From Xanthomarina sp035306605 (GTDB taxonomy: Bacteria; Bacteroidota; Bacteroidia; Flavobacteriales; Flavobacteriaceae): 64,000 nt of DNA. Of this stretch, positions 27,455 through 35,214 are shown piece after piece. The stretch is taken from the NCBI GenBank assembly GCA_035306605.1, contig DATGNR010000012.1; one strand, written 5' to 3'. The notes under the pieces are model-generated. The model saw nothing but the letters and a program-made list of their open reading frames with translations. It did not search any database and was not told the DNA's origin. Within the stretch, counting starts at the first letter, position 1; the number at the start of each line of letters is the position of its first letter. The position numbers and the translations under genes were made by a program.

Positions 27455-28072
27455 ATGACAACTAATTATAACATAAGCTCTTATTGCCATATAAAGAACC
27501 ATCAAGTTTCTTTAAATGGTTCGGTTGTATTTAGTGAAGAACATTCAAGTTTCTCTGAATTTATTAAAGCAGCATACAAAGCCCAAGAGACGAAGTATCC
27601 TAAGTTTTTTAAAATGGACTATTTAAGTAAGTTGGCCTTTTTAGCCGCAGATATTTTACTTAAAAACCAGTCTTTAGATTCAGAAAAAGAAAACAACATT
27701 GCATTGGTGTTTTCAAATAAAGCATCAAGTTTAGACACAGATATATTACATCAAAAAGCCATTCAACATAAAGATAATTATTATCCTAGTCCAGCCGTTT
27801 TTGTATATACCTTACCGAATATTTGTTTGGGAGAGATAAGTATTAAATATAAGCTATATAGTGAGAATAGTTTTTTTATCTTTGAACGCTTTAGCGCCGA
27901 CCATTTATTCACCTATTCCACTAATTTGTTAGATACAAATAAAGCAGAATCAGTACTTTGTGGTTGGGTGGAATTAGAAGGAGAAAATTACGAAGCCTTT
28001 TTATATATGGTTTCAAAAGAAGGTGCAATAGAACACAATAAACAGAACATAATAACATTATATAATACATAA
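27455..28072 (+). CDS. ketosynthase N-terminal-like protein (truncated condensing fold)
   Basis: 205 residues. The central part (YLSKLAFLAADILLKNQ; NIALVFSNKASSLDTD; YYPSPAVFVYTLPNICLGEISI) follows the N-terminal half of a ketoacyl synthase (Ketoacyl-synt_2-like). The catalytic Cys-bearing motif and the whole C-terminal half with both His are absent. It is probably non-catalytic, perhaps a scaffold or priming helper. It lies one base upstream of the second ACP gene, suggesting direct work with that carrier. Confidence 0.75.
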   Translation: MTTNYNISSYCHIKNHQVSLNGSVVFSEEHSSFSEFIKAAYKAQETKYPKFFKMDYLSKLAFLAADILLKNQSLDSEKENNIALVFSNKASSLDTDILHQKAIQHKDNYYPSPAVFVYTLPNICLGEISIKYKLYSENSFFIFERFSADHLFTYSTNLLDTNKAESVLCGWVELEGENYEAFLYMVSKEGAIEHNKQNIITLYNT

Positions 28073-28073
28073 T

Positions 28074-28331
28074 ATGGAAGATTTAAAACAAGAATTAAAA
28101 GAAAACATTATCGAGCAATTAAACCTTGAGGACATGTCTGTAGAGGATATTGCTGATGATGACATGTTGTTTGGAGATGGTTTGGCCTTAGATTCAATAG
28201 ATGCTTTAGAATTAATTGTCATGCTTGATAAAAACTACGGTATCAAATTAACAGACCCAAAAGAAGGTCGTGCTATTTTTGAGTCTATCAATACTATGGC
28301 TGCGTATATTACTGAACACCGATCTAAGTAA
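28074..28331 (+). CDS. acyl carrier protein
   Basis: 85 residues. Phosphopantetheine Ser in LALDSIDALELIVML, with the acidic helices and a C-terminal TMAAYITEH typical of ACPs. It differs clearly from the ACP at 17283 (DSIDALEL versus DSLDFVDL), so the two presumably serve different ketosynthases. It follows the truncated ketosynthase-like gene by one base and precedes a 124-nt gap with a hairpin. Confidence 0.92.
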   Translation: MEDLKQELKENIIEQLNLEDMSVEDIADDDMLFGDGLALDSIDALELIVMLDKNYGIKLTDPKEGRAIFESINTMAAYITEHRSK

Positions 28332-28414
28332 TTAAACATTACTACTTAGCTAGAAAATAGAAGGTTCAGCTTACCAAAGCTAAAAAAATCAATCGTTATC
28401 AAATAAAACAGCTT

Positions 28415-28442
28415 CCTGTTTAGCTGCTATTCAGCAGACAGG
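28415..28442 (+). promoter_or_regulatory. leader hairpin ahead of the ketosynthase pair
   Basis: CCTGT (28415-28419) pairs with ACAGG (28438-28442), and CTGC (28424-28427) with GCAG (28434-28437), loop TATTCA and a 4-nt left bulge. It ends 13 nt before the ATG at 28456, in the only sizeable gap between 16 and 33 kb. No U-run follows, so it is not a classical terminator; it could affect translation or mRNA processing. Confidence 0.4.
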
Positions 28443-28455
28443 CCCTGTAAACACT

Positions 28456-29658
28456 ATGAACAAAGGAGTTGCAATTACTGGTATGGGTATTATTTCTGCT
28501 ATTGGAAACAATGTAGAAGAAAACTATCAGTCGCTTGTGGGTGCTAAAAAGGGAATTTCCAGAATTTCTAAAATAGAGACCATTCATAAAGACGAGATTA
28601 TGGTAGGTGAAATTGCCTATACCAATACGGAGTTGGAGCAACTTTTAGGATTAACACCAGACAACAATTATTCAAGAACTGGTTTACTTGGTGCGCTTGC
28701 TGCCAAAGAAGCCGTTTCAAACGCTGGAATTAAAGATATTCATAGTTATAAAACCGGTTTGATTTCGGCCACTAGTGTTGGTGGTATGGATATGACCGAA
28801 AAGTATTATTACGATTACTTAGAAAACGAGTCCCATCGTAAATATATTGCTAGTCACCACGCTGGAGATTCCACTCAAAAAATTGCCGAACAATTAGGCA
28901 TAGAAAAAAGTTTGGTAACTACTATTAGTACTGCTTGTTCCTCGGCCGCAAATGCCATTATGTTAGGAGCTAGACTTATAAAATCCGGTCAATTAGATCG
29001 TGTTATTGTTGGCGGTTCGGACTGCATGTCCAAATTCACCATTAATGGTTTTAAAACCCTGATGATTCTTTCGGACACCTATAACACCCCTTTTGATGAT
29101 AATAGAAAAGGATTAAATTTAGGAGAAGCCGCTGCTTTTTTAGTTTTAGAATCTGAGGCCGTTGTAAACGCTGAAAACAAAACCGTTTTAGCATATGTAA
29201 AAGGTTATGGTAATGCCAACGATGCCTTCCACCAAACAGCCTCTTCAGATCACGGAGATGGCGCTACTTTAGCTATGGAAAAAGCACTTGAAGTTGCTGG
29301 CTATACACCTCAGGACATTGATTATATCAACGCACACGGAACAGCTACTGGAAACAATGATTTATCTGAAGGACGTGCAATAACTCGTGTTTTCGGGAAT
29401 GAGGTTCCCGAATTCAGTTCCACAAAAGCTTATACCGGTCATACTTTAGCAGCAGCTGGAGCCATAGAAGCCGTATATTCCGTTTTGGCTTTACAGAACA
29501 ATGTTATCTATCCGAACTTGAATTTTAAAACCCAGATGAAAGAATTGAGTATCACCCCTCAATTGGAACTAAAAGAAAAACCTTTGCAAACAGTTATGTC
29601 CAATTCTTTCGGTTTTGGAGGAAATTGTTCCACTGTTATTTTTTCAAAAAAACCATAA
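28456..29658 (+). CDS. beta-ketoacyl-ACP synthase (KS subunit of a KS-CLF-like pair)
   Basis: 400 residues. The triad is complete: Cys161 in STACSSAANAI, His294 in NAHGTATGNND and His329 in STKAYTGHTLAAAG; FGFGGNCSTVIF closes the protein. The next gene encodes a ketosynthase-fold protein without the catalytic Cys. The two together resemble the KS plus chain-length-factor arrangement reported for aryl polyene synthases. This is the best candidate for the main polyene-extending enzyme. Spacing to the partner is 39 nt. Confidence 0.93.
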   Translation: MNKGVAITGMGIISAIGNNVEENYQSLVGAKKGISRISKIETIHKDEIMVGEIAYTNTELEQLLGLTPDNNYSRTGLLGALAAKEAVSNAGIKDIHSYKTGLISATSVGGMDMTEKYYYDYLENESHRKYIASHHAGDSTQKIAEQLGIEKSLVTTISTACSSAANAIMLGARLIKSGQLDRVIVGGSDCMSKFTINGFKTLMILSDTYNTPFDDNRKGLNLGEAAAFLVLESEAVVNAENKTVLAYVKGYGNANDAFHQTASSDHGDGATLAMEKALEVAGYTPQDIDYINAHGTATGNNDLSEGRAITRVFGNEVPEFSSTKAYTGHTLAAAGAIEAVYSVLALQNNVIYPNLNFKTQMKELSITPQLELKEKPLQTVMSNSFGFGGNCSTVIFSKKP

Positions 29659-29697
29659 CTCGTTTAGGTTTTAAAAACGTACTAGTTTAAAGTAACT

Positions 29698-30762
29698 ATG
29701 AAAAAAGTCTACATCAATAGCATCTCGAGTATTACCGCTCAAAACACCTTTGATAATTCAGAGTTTCTTGACGAGGTCATTGAACATCACAGTCAGGTTG
29801 TTTTTGCTGTTGAACCAAAATATAAAGATTTTATACCACCAGCTGCAGCACGACGCATGGCAAAAGGTATTAAAATGGGAGTTTCTGCCTCTAAAATGGC
29901 CTTACTAGAAGCTGGACTTGAGCAGGTGGACGCCATTATCACTGGAACAGGAATGGGTTGTGTACGCGATTCTGAAAAATTTTTAGCCGGAATTATAGAT
30001 AATAACGAGGAGTATTTAACACCAACCTCCTTTATTCAATCCACGCACAATACGGTTGGTGGGCAAATAGCTTTAGAGCTCCAATGCAAAGGGTATAATT
30101 TTACCTACGTTCATGCTAGCAATTCATTTGAGTCCGCTTTATTAGACGCAAAAATTCAACTAGAATTGAACGAAGCACAAAATATTTTAATTGGAGGTGT
30201 GGATGAGTTGGGAGATCACACAACCAAATTAAACCAAATTATTCATCATATTAAAGATGAAAATACACCTTCAAAAGAACTTTTAAAGTCAAAAACCAAA
30301 GGAACTATTTATGGTGAGGGAGCCAATTTCTTTGTGTTATCAAATAAAAAGCAAGAATCTTCGTATGCCGAAGTTGTTTCGGTAAGGATGTTTAATACTT
30401 TAGCTTTAGCTGATGTGACAGAAGAAGCCTTACAATTTTTAAAAGACAAGCATCTTCGTACGGAGGATATCGATGCGGTTATTTTGGGCTATAACGGGGA
30501 TGTGGATTTTGATGGGTATTACCATGAATTAGCTTCAAGTGTTTTTAAAAACACCCAACAAGTGTATTACAAGCATCTTATTGGTGAGTTTCATACCGCT
30601 TCTCCATTTGGTGTAAGTATAGCTTCAAGAATACTAAAAACACAGCATATTCCTGAGGTTTTAAAATTAAATCATCTGGGCACATCAACATTTAAGCACA
30701 TCTTACTTTACAACCAGTATCGTGGAGAAAATCATAATTTCACTCTACTTAAAACATGTTAA
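29698..30762 (+). CDS. ketosynthase-like chain-length-factor-type protein (no catalytic Cys)
   Basis: 354 residues with the thiolase-type outline (ITGTGMGCVRDSEKFLAG; STHNTVGGQIALELQCKGYNFTY). Where ketosynthases have ACSS this protein reads HASNSFES, so the Cys is replaced, apparently by Asn. The first catalytic His motif (NAHGT) is lost (ILGYNGDVDFDGYY), while a His remains in LIGEFHTASPFG. This is the pattern of a chain-length factor that pairs with the preceding active ketosynthase. It overlaps the deacetylase gene by 7 nt. Confidence 0.85.
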   Translation: MKKVYINSISSITAQNTFDNSEFLDEVIEHHSQVVFAVEPKYKDFIPPAAARRMAKGIKMGVSASKMALLEAGLEQVDAIITGTGMGCVRDSEKFLAGIIDNNEEYLTPTSFIQSTHNTVGGQIALELQCKGYNFTYVHASNSFESALLDAKIQLELNEAQNILIGGVDELGDHTTKLNQIIHHIKDENTPSKELLKSKTKGTIYGEGANFFVLSNKKQESSYAEVVSVRMFNTLALADVTEEALQFLKDKHLRTEDIDAVILGYNGDVDFDGYYHELASSVFKNTQQVYYKHLIGEFHTASPFGVSIASRILKTQHIPEVLKLNHLGTSTFKHILLYNQYRGENHNFTLLKTC

Positions 30763-31532
30763 ACTTTAAAACAGTAAACAGCTTAGCACTTATTATTTTA
30801 ATAAGTTCCATAGTCGCTTACTTTTTAATTGGCCTTTCCTTATGGTGGTTCATCTTATTAGGATTGTTTTGGTTTTTACTAACCGCCTTAGGTTCTGGAA
30901 AAATTGGATGGAACTATCACATTAAAGCCCTTAACAGTCATCCCTCTGTTTCAAAAAATCAAGTTGCTATCACTTTCGATGATGGTCCACACCCCAATTA
31001 CACCCCGAAAGTTTTAAATCTTTTAAAAAAGTATCAGGCCAAGGCCACATTCTTTTGTATTGGATTGCATATAGAAAGTCATCCAAAACTCTTAAATAAA
31101 ATTATAAACGAAGGACATACTGTTGGAAATCACACCTATTCCCATAACAATATGTTTGGTTTTTTTAGTACCAAGCAAGTTATTGAAGAATTAGAGCAAA
31201 CGAATACCTTGGTTTTTAAAAAAACCCAGTTAAAACTAAATCTCTACAGACCAGCTTTTGGCGTTACCAACCCACGAATTAAAAAGGCTTTAAAAGTAGT
31301 GAATCTCCAAGCCATTGGTTGGAACAAACGTTCCTTGGACACCACTAGATTAAGCAAAGAAGCCATTTTAAAACGAGTGACAAAAAACCTACAAAAAGGC
31401 GATGTTATTCTACTTCATGACACAAGTGAGAAAACCTTATGGGTTTTGGAACAGTTATTGTTAATTTTACAAAAGAAAAATTTAGAGGCTGTAACTATCG
31501 ACACCCTATTTAATATAGAACCTTATGCGTAA
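30756..31532 (+). CDS. membrane-anchored polysaccharide deacetylase (NodB-type)
   Basis: 258 residues. Two closely spaced membrane segments lie within residues 10-45, then the CE4 domain: motif 1 TFDDGPH (about 73-79), motif 2 HTYSHNN (about 126-132, H-x3-H metal ligands), motif 3 RPAFG, and the late LLHD. All metal and catalytic residues seem present, so it should be an active deacetylase outside the cytoplasm. Its reason for being in a pigment cluster is unclear; it is translationally coupled at both ends (7 and 8 nt overlaps), so it is a real member. Confidence 0.9.
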   Translation: MLNFKTVNSLALIILISSIVAYFLIGLSLWWFILLGLFWFLLTALGSGKIGWNYHIKALNSHPSVSKNQVAITFDDGPHPNYTPKVLNLLKKYQAKATFFCIGLHIESHPKLLNKIINEGHTVGNHTYSHNNMFGFFSTKQVIEELEQTNTLVFKKTQLKLNLYRPAFGVTNPRIKKALKVVNLQAIGWNKRSLDTTRLSKEAILKRVTKNLQKGDVILLHDTSEKTLWVLEQLLLILQKKNLEAVTIDTLFNIEPYA

Positions 31533-32142
31533 AGTTGTTTTCCTATTATTTTTTGTTTCCCTTGCTATTCAAGCACAAACAAAAATGTCTGTTACCGAAG
31601 CCGAGGCCTTAAAAACTTTAGTAAAACAGCAGGCCTTAACCACCAAAACCATTTACAGCGATTTTACCCAATACAAACATTTAGACTTTTTGTCCAACGA
31701 CATTGTAAGCAAAGGAAAACTGGCCTTTAAAACCCCAAATCTTGTAAAATGGGAATATACGGAACCTTATAACTATGCGGTAATTTTTAAAAACGAAACT
31801 CTTTTTATAAACGATGAAGGCAAGAAGAACCAAATAGATATGGGTTCTAACAAAATGTTTAAAGAGTTAAATACTTTAATAATAAACAGTATAAAGGGGG
31901 ACATGTTTGATGATACAGCCTTCGATATTTCCTATTACAAAAAAGACAAACACCATGAAGTCCATTTTATTCCAAAAGATAAAAAGTCGTCCAAATACAT
32001 CCAGGCCTTTCAACTTATTTTCAACACAAAAGGAGATGTTATTGAAGTAAAAATGATAGAACCTTCGGGAGATTTCACAAAAATCGTTTTCACAAACAGA
32101 GAACTGAACAAACCCCTTGCTGATGCGGTTTTTACTAATTAG
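31525..32142 (+). CDS. LolA-like outer-membrane lipoprotein carrier
   Basis: 205 residues with signal peptide MRKVVFLLFFVSLAIQAQ. The mature part has the LolA pattern (FTQYKHLDFLSNDIVSKGKLAFKTPNLVKWEYTEPYNYAVIFKNETLFI), where KGKLAFKTPNLVKWEY is the characteristic hydrophobic half-barrel strand. LolA-type proteins ferry acylated cargo through the periplasm. Clusters for aryl polyenes often carry a dedicated copy. It overlaps the deacetylase and the lipoprotein gene that follows. Confidence 0.88.
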   Translation: MRKVVFLLFFVSLAIQAQTKMSVTEAEALKTLVKQQALTTKTIYSDFTQYKHLDFLSNDIVSKGKLAFKTPNLVKWEYTEPYNYAVIFKNETLFINDEGKKNQIDMGSNKMFKELNTLIINSIKGDMFDDTAFDISYYKKDKHHEVHFIPKDKKSSKYIQAFQLIFNTKGDVIEVKMIEPSGDFTKIVFTNRELNKPLADAVFTN

Positions 32143-32734
32143 TATTTGCTTTCTTTTTATTTCCTGTGGAAGTTACCCTAAAAAGCAACACCTGGAATTA
32201 AGTGATACCCCTTTAAAAAGTATAGAAAATCCATATTTCTCGGATGCGAGTATCGATTATGTCTATAAAGCATCCATTGATGTTTATAAACGAAATTTTA
32301 GTGGACTATTAATCATTAAGAAAATAGCAGAGGAACAACATCGAGTTGCTTTTACAACCGAAATGGGTAATAAGTTATTCGATTTCACTTTTACGGAAGA
32401 CAACTTTCAGGTAAATTTTATTTTAGAAGAACTTGATAAAAACCTACTCATCCAGGTTTTAGAAAAAGATTTTAGAGTTTTGGTTACTCAAAACCTAATC
32501 ATTTCTAACAGTTATACGAATATCCAGTATCCTGTTTACCAAACCCAGATTAACAATAAAAACCACTATTATTTCTTTGAAGACAATGAACTTACAAAAG
32601 TCGTTCGTTCCAAATATGGAAAAGAAAAGGTTCGTTTTCTATTTTCTGAAATAAAACACCGAATAGCTCACCAGATTAAAATAAAACACCAAAATATTCC
32701 ACTCGAAATCAACTTAAAATCAATTATCCAATGA
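32123..32734 (+). CDS. LolB-like outer-membrane lipoprotein
   Basis: 203 residues from the ATG at 32123, inside the end of the LolA-like gene (20-nt overlap); a TTG at 32117 adds two residues. MRFLLISICFLFISCGS is a lipoprotein signal with acceptor Cys. The next part (YKASIDVYKRNFSGLLIIKKI; HRVAFTTEMGNKLFDFTFTEDNF) resembles LolB/DUF3261-type beta-sandwich proteins that receive cargo at the outer membrane. Pairing with LolA-like immediately upstream supports this. Family level call is moderate. Confidence 0.75.
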   Translation: MRFLLISICFLFISCGSYPKKQHLELSDTPLKSIENPYFSDASIDYVYKASIDVYKRNFSGLLIIKKIAEEQHRVAFTTEMGNKLFDFTFTEDNFQVNFILEELDKNLLIQVLEKDFRVLVTQNLIISNSYTNIQYPVYQTQINNKNHYYFFEDNELTKVVRSKYGKEKVRFLFSEIKHRIAHQIKIKHQNIPLEINLKSIIQ

Positions 32735-33357
32735 AAAATCTACTTTTAGTCGCCCTATTCACTGCACTTAGTTTACCTATATTTTCTCAAGTCAAGGTCC
32801 GTCCAGGTTTACGTATGGGTTTAAATGCTTCTAAAATTACAAATACGTCTAACTCCGAAAGAGTCATGGGACTTAATGCTGCCATGTTTGTCAACATTCA
32901 TTTATCAGGATTTTATGAATTACAACCAGAATTAACCTACTCTAATCAAGGCGCTAAAGGAGAACACTATTCATATATTGATCCTTATTACGGAGATCTT
33001 GTAAGTGTAAAAAATGAAGATTTAAGCACCCATTATTTAGGAATGGCACTAGCTAATAAATTTTATTTTGTAAAAGATTTAGGATTGCATTTTATAGTTG
33101 GACCAGCTTTAGAGTTTAATGTATCGGATAACACTCATTCAGATATAACTCCTGTGGATTTGTCTTTATTTGGTGGAATTGGTTACGAATTTCCTATCGG
33201 TCTTGGAATAGAAGCTAGATTTAAACAAGGAATTATAGATGTAAGAGATGGATATTACGACTATTATTACGATGATACTAACAATGACTACTATAGCGGA
33301 AACAACAAGTTAAACTCCGTTTTTCAATTTAATGTGTATTACAAATTTGGTATGTAA
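32731..33357 (+). CDS. outer-membrane beta-barrel protein (porin family)
   Basis: 208 residues with signal peptide MKNLLLVALFTALSLPIFSQ. Alternating strands such as RPGLRMGLNASKITN, LSGFYELQPELTYSNQGAKG, GLHFIVGPALEFNVSD and the aromatic C-terminal end (FQFNVYYKFGM) fit the OmpW/PorT-like eight-stranded barrels of Bacteroidota. It overlaps the LolB-like gene by 4 nt (ATGA). It may help place the pigment in the outer membrane. It is the last gene before a 217-nt gap with a promoter. Confidence 0.85.
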   Translation: MKNLLLVALFTALSLPIFSQVKVRPGLRMGLNASKITNTSNSERVMGLNAAMFVNIHLSGFYELQPELTYSNQGAKGEHYSYIDPYYGDLVSVKNEDLSTHYLGMALANKFYFVKDLGLHFIVGPALEFNVSDNTHSDITPVDLSLFGGIGYEFPIGLGIEARFKQGIIDVRDGYYDYYYDDTNNDYYSGNNKLNSVFQFNVYYKFGM

Positions 33358-33465
33358 TACGTATCATCCACTAGACTAGATTATAGATTTTTGGTTTTTC
33401 AATTTAACCATCAGAAGGGATTAAAACCAAGTTGTATAATTAAGTACTTTATAAAAAAGGTTTCA

Positions 33466-33498
33466 TTGAGGTATATTCCGGGTCTTTTCATAATTTTG
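33466..33498 (+). promoter_or_regulatory. internal promoter of the pigment cluster
   Basis: TTG (33466-33468) and TAATTTTG (33491-33498) match the Bacteroidota -33 and -7 elements, with a 22-nt spacer, slightly long versus 19. The position, in the largest gap of the + strand cluster and 76 nt before the hotdog gene at 33575, suggests a second transcription unit covering 33575-44599. Confidence 0.5.
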
Positions 33499-33574
33499 AC
33501 TTGAAATTATATCCAGAGAGAAACCTATTAAAATAGGTCTTGCTTATAAATTTAACCTAACAAAAAAACTAGGT

Positions 33575-33940
33575 ATGTTGTTAAAAGATTTTTATAAAAT
33601 AAACTCGCTTACTGTTGCCGAAAATTTAGCAACGGCTAAAATTACCATCAACAAAAATCATGAGATTTTTAAAGGACACTTTCCTGGGAACCCTGTTACT
33701 CCTGGGGTTTGTATGATGCAGATAATTAAAGAGCTTACAGAGCAAATTGTCGCAAAAAACCTGTTTATGGAATCATCTAGCAATGTTAAATTTATGGCGA
33801 TTATCAATCCTGAAGTAACGCCAGACTTGGTGTTGGAATTAGATATCACAGAAACAGAAACCGGTTATAAAGTAAAGAACCAAACGACTTTTGATGATAC
33901 TGTGGCATTAAAATTGACTAATACCTATAAAGTCATTTAA
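33575..33940 (+). CDS. small hotdog dehydratase-like protein (FabZ-like)
   Basis: 121 residues. The motif FKGHFPGNPVTPGVCMMQIIKELTEQI is the GHFPGxPVxPGV pattern of FabZ/ApeI-type 3-hydroxyacyl-ACP dehydratases, though the protein is shorter than FabZ (about 145). It would dehydrate polyene intermediates. It opens the second part of the cluster and is followed within 9 nt by an exported protein gene. Confidence 0.88.
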   Translation: MLLKDFYKINSLTVAENLATAKITINKNHEIFKGHFPGNPVTPGVCMMQIIKELTEQIVAKNLFMESSSNVKFMAIINPEVTPDLVLELDITETETGYKVKNQTTFDDTVALKLTNTYKVI

Positions 33941-33949
33941 AACAATGTT

Positions 33950-34450
33950 ATGATTAAGTTTTTATCAGTTTTTATATTTATTATAGGTTTATTTACCCTT
34001 TCTCAAAATTTGAGTGCCGTTCGCGTTGCCTATAAAGAAGCTGCTCAGGACCAAGAAAAAGTCCTAACTTTTTACAACATGCTTTCAAATGTTACTAAAG
34101 AAAGTCCTGTTGCGTTAGTAGCTTACAAAGGTTCTGCTATTGCTTTAAAAGCAAAATATGCAGGAAGCTTAAAGGAAAAAAAAGACGGTTTTACTGAAGG
34201 CGTTTCATACATAGAATTTGCTATAGAAAAAGAGCCAAACGCTATAGAACCTCGTTTTATAAGACTAGGTATTCAAGAAAACACTCCTAAAATTTTAAAG
34301 TATAAAGACCAAATAAGTGAAGACAAACTCTTTTTACTTAAACAATACCAGTACATTTCTTCAGAAAATTTAAAAGGCCATATAAAAGACTATATTTTAC
34401 AGTCTAAGGTCTTTACAGATGAAGAGAAACAAATCCTTATCAGCCAATAA
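33950..34450 (+). CDS. exported helical protein of unknown function
   Basis: 166 residues. MIKFLSVFIFIIGLFTLSQNLSA is a probable signal peptide or anchor. The rest is helical with a TPR-like feel (QDQEKVLTFYNMLSN; VSYIEFAIEKEPNAIEPRFIRL). No known family recognised. Its position inside the cluster, 9 nt after the hotdog gene, suggests a role in periplasmic handling of the pigment. Confidence 0.7.
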   Translation: MIKFLSVFIFIIGLFTLSQNLSAVRVAYKEAAQDQEKVLTFYNMLSNVTKESPVALVAYKGSAIALKAKYAGSLKEKKDGFTEGVSYIEFAIEKEPNAIEPRFIRLGIQENTPKILKYKDQISEDKLFLLKQYQYISSENLKGHIKDYILQSKVFTDEEKQILISQ

Positions 34451-34476
34451 CAACTATTTACAAGCTATTAAAACAG

Positions 34477-35133
34477 ATGCAGCACTTTACATTCCTTTTA
34501 TTCTTCTTTTTCACATTAACTCTATCGGCACAAGACCTTATTATCACCACAGATAATGAAGAAATTGCTTCAAAAGTGGAAGAAATTCACATTGAAACTA
34601 TTTCCTATAAAAAAACAGATAACCTAGCAGGACCTACATACTACATTAAGAAATCGGAGGTGTCGAAAATTATTTTCGAAAATGGAAATGAAGAAACTTT
34701 TGATGTTACAGCAGCGAATGGAGAACACCGTGCAATTTCTATGGAAGAAACCGAGGCATTTATAGAAGAATACATGGGACTATACTGCTACGACCATAAT
34801 GGTTATTTGAAAAATCAATACAAAGCAAAGGTTGAAGGAGACTATTTAAGATTGACCTTGTGGAATAAAAACAAAACCAAAGAAATAAGTAGTTATTTAT
34901 ACGATTTTAAACGCGTATACAGCTTTAGGAAACCTGATGTACGTAGTGGTGATCTTGCCTATTTAAACATCCATGTTCCTGTTTTAGTAAACGAGAAAAA
35001 AGACAAGTGGGAAAGACTAAAATTAGTTATCAGTGTAGAAGGCCATGATAACGCCGAATCCATTATAAATGCATTAAAACATTACAACTACCTACTAAAA
35101 AATAAAAGTAAAAAACCTGGTCAAAAATTTTAG
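34477..35133 (+). CDS. exported protein of unknown function
   Basis: 218 residues with signal peptide MQHFTFLLFFFFTLTLSAQ. The mature N-terminus (EEIASKVEEIHIETISYKKTDNLAGPTYYIKKSEVSKIIFENG) has the pattern of a small beta domain common in secreted flavobacterial proteins. No enzymatic motif seen. It lies 26 nt after the previous exported gene and 81 nt before the glycosyltransferase gene. Confidence 0.7.
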   Translation: MQHFTFLLFFFFTLTLSAQDLIITTDNEEIASKVEEIHIETISYKKTDNLAGPTYYIKKSEVSKIIFENGNEETFDVTAANGEHRAISMEETEAFIEEYMGLYCYDHNGYLKNQYKAKVEGDYLRLTLWNKNKTKEISSYLYDFKRVYSFRKPDVRSGDLAYLNIHVPVLVNEKKDKWERLKLVISVEGHDNAESIINALKHYNYLLKNKSKKPGQKF

Positions 35134-35214
35134 TCCTAAATATTATAACTATCTCTTTGAATAAGAAGAAAAATCAGTAATTTCGGAGCTATAACTAAAT
35201 AAGGCCTCCTATAA

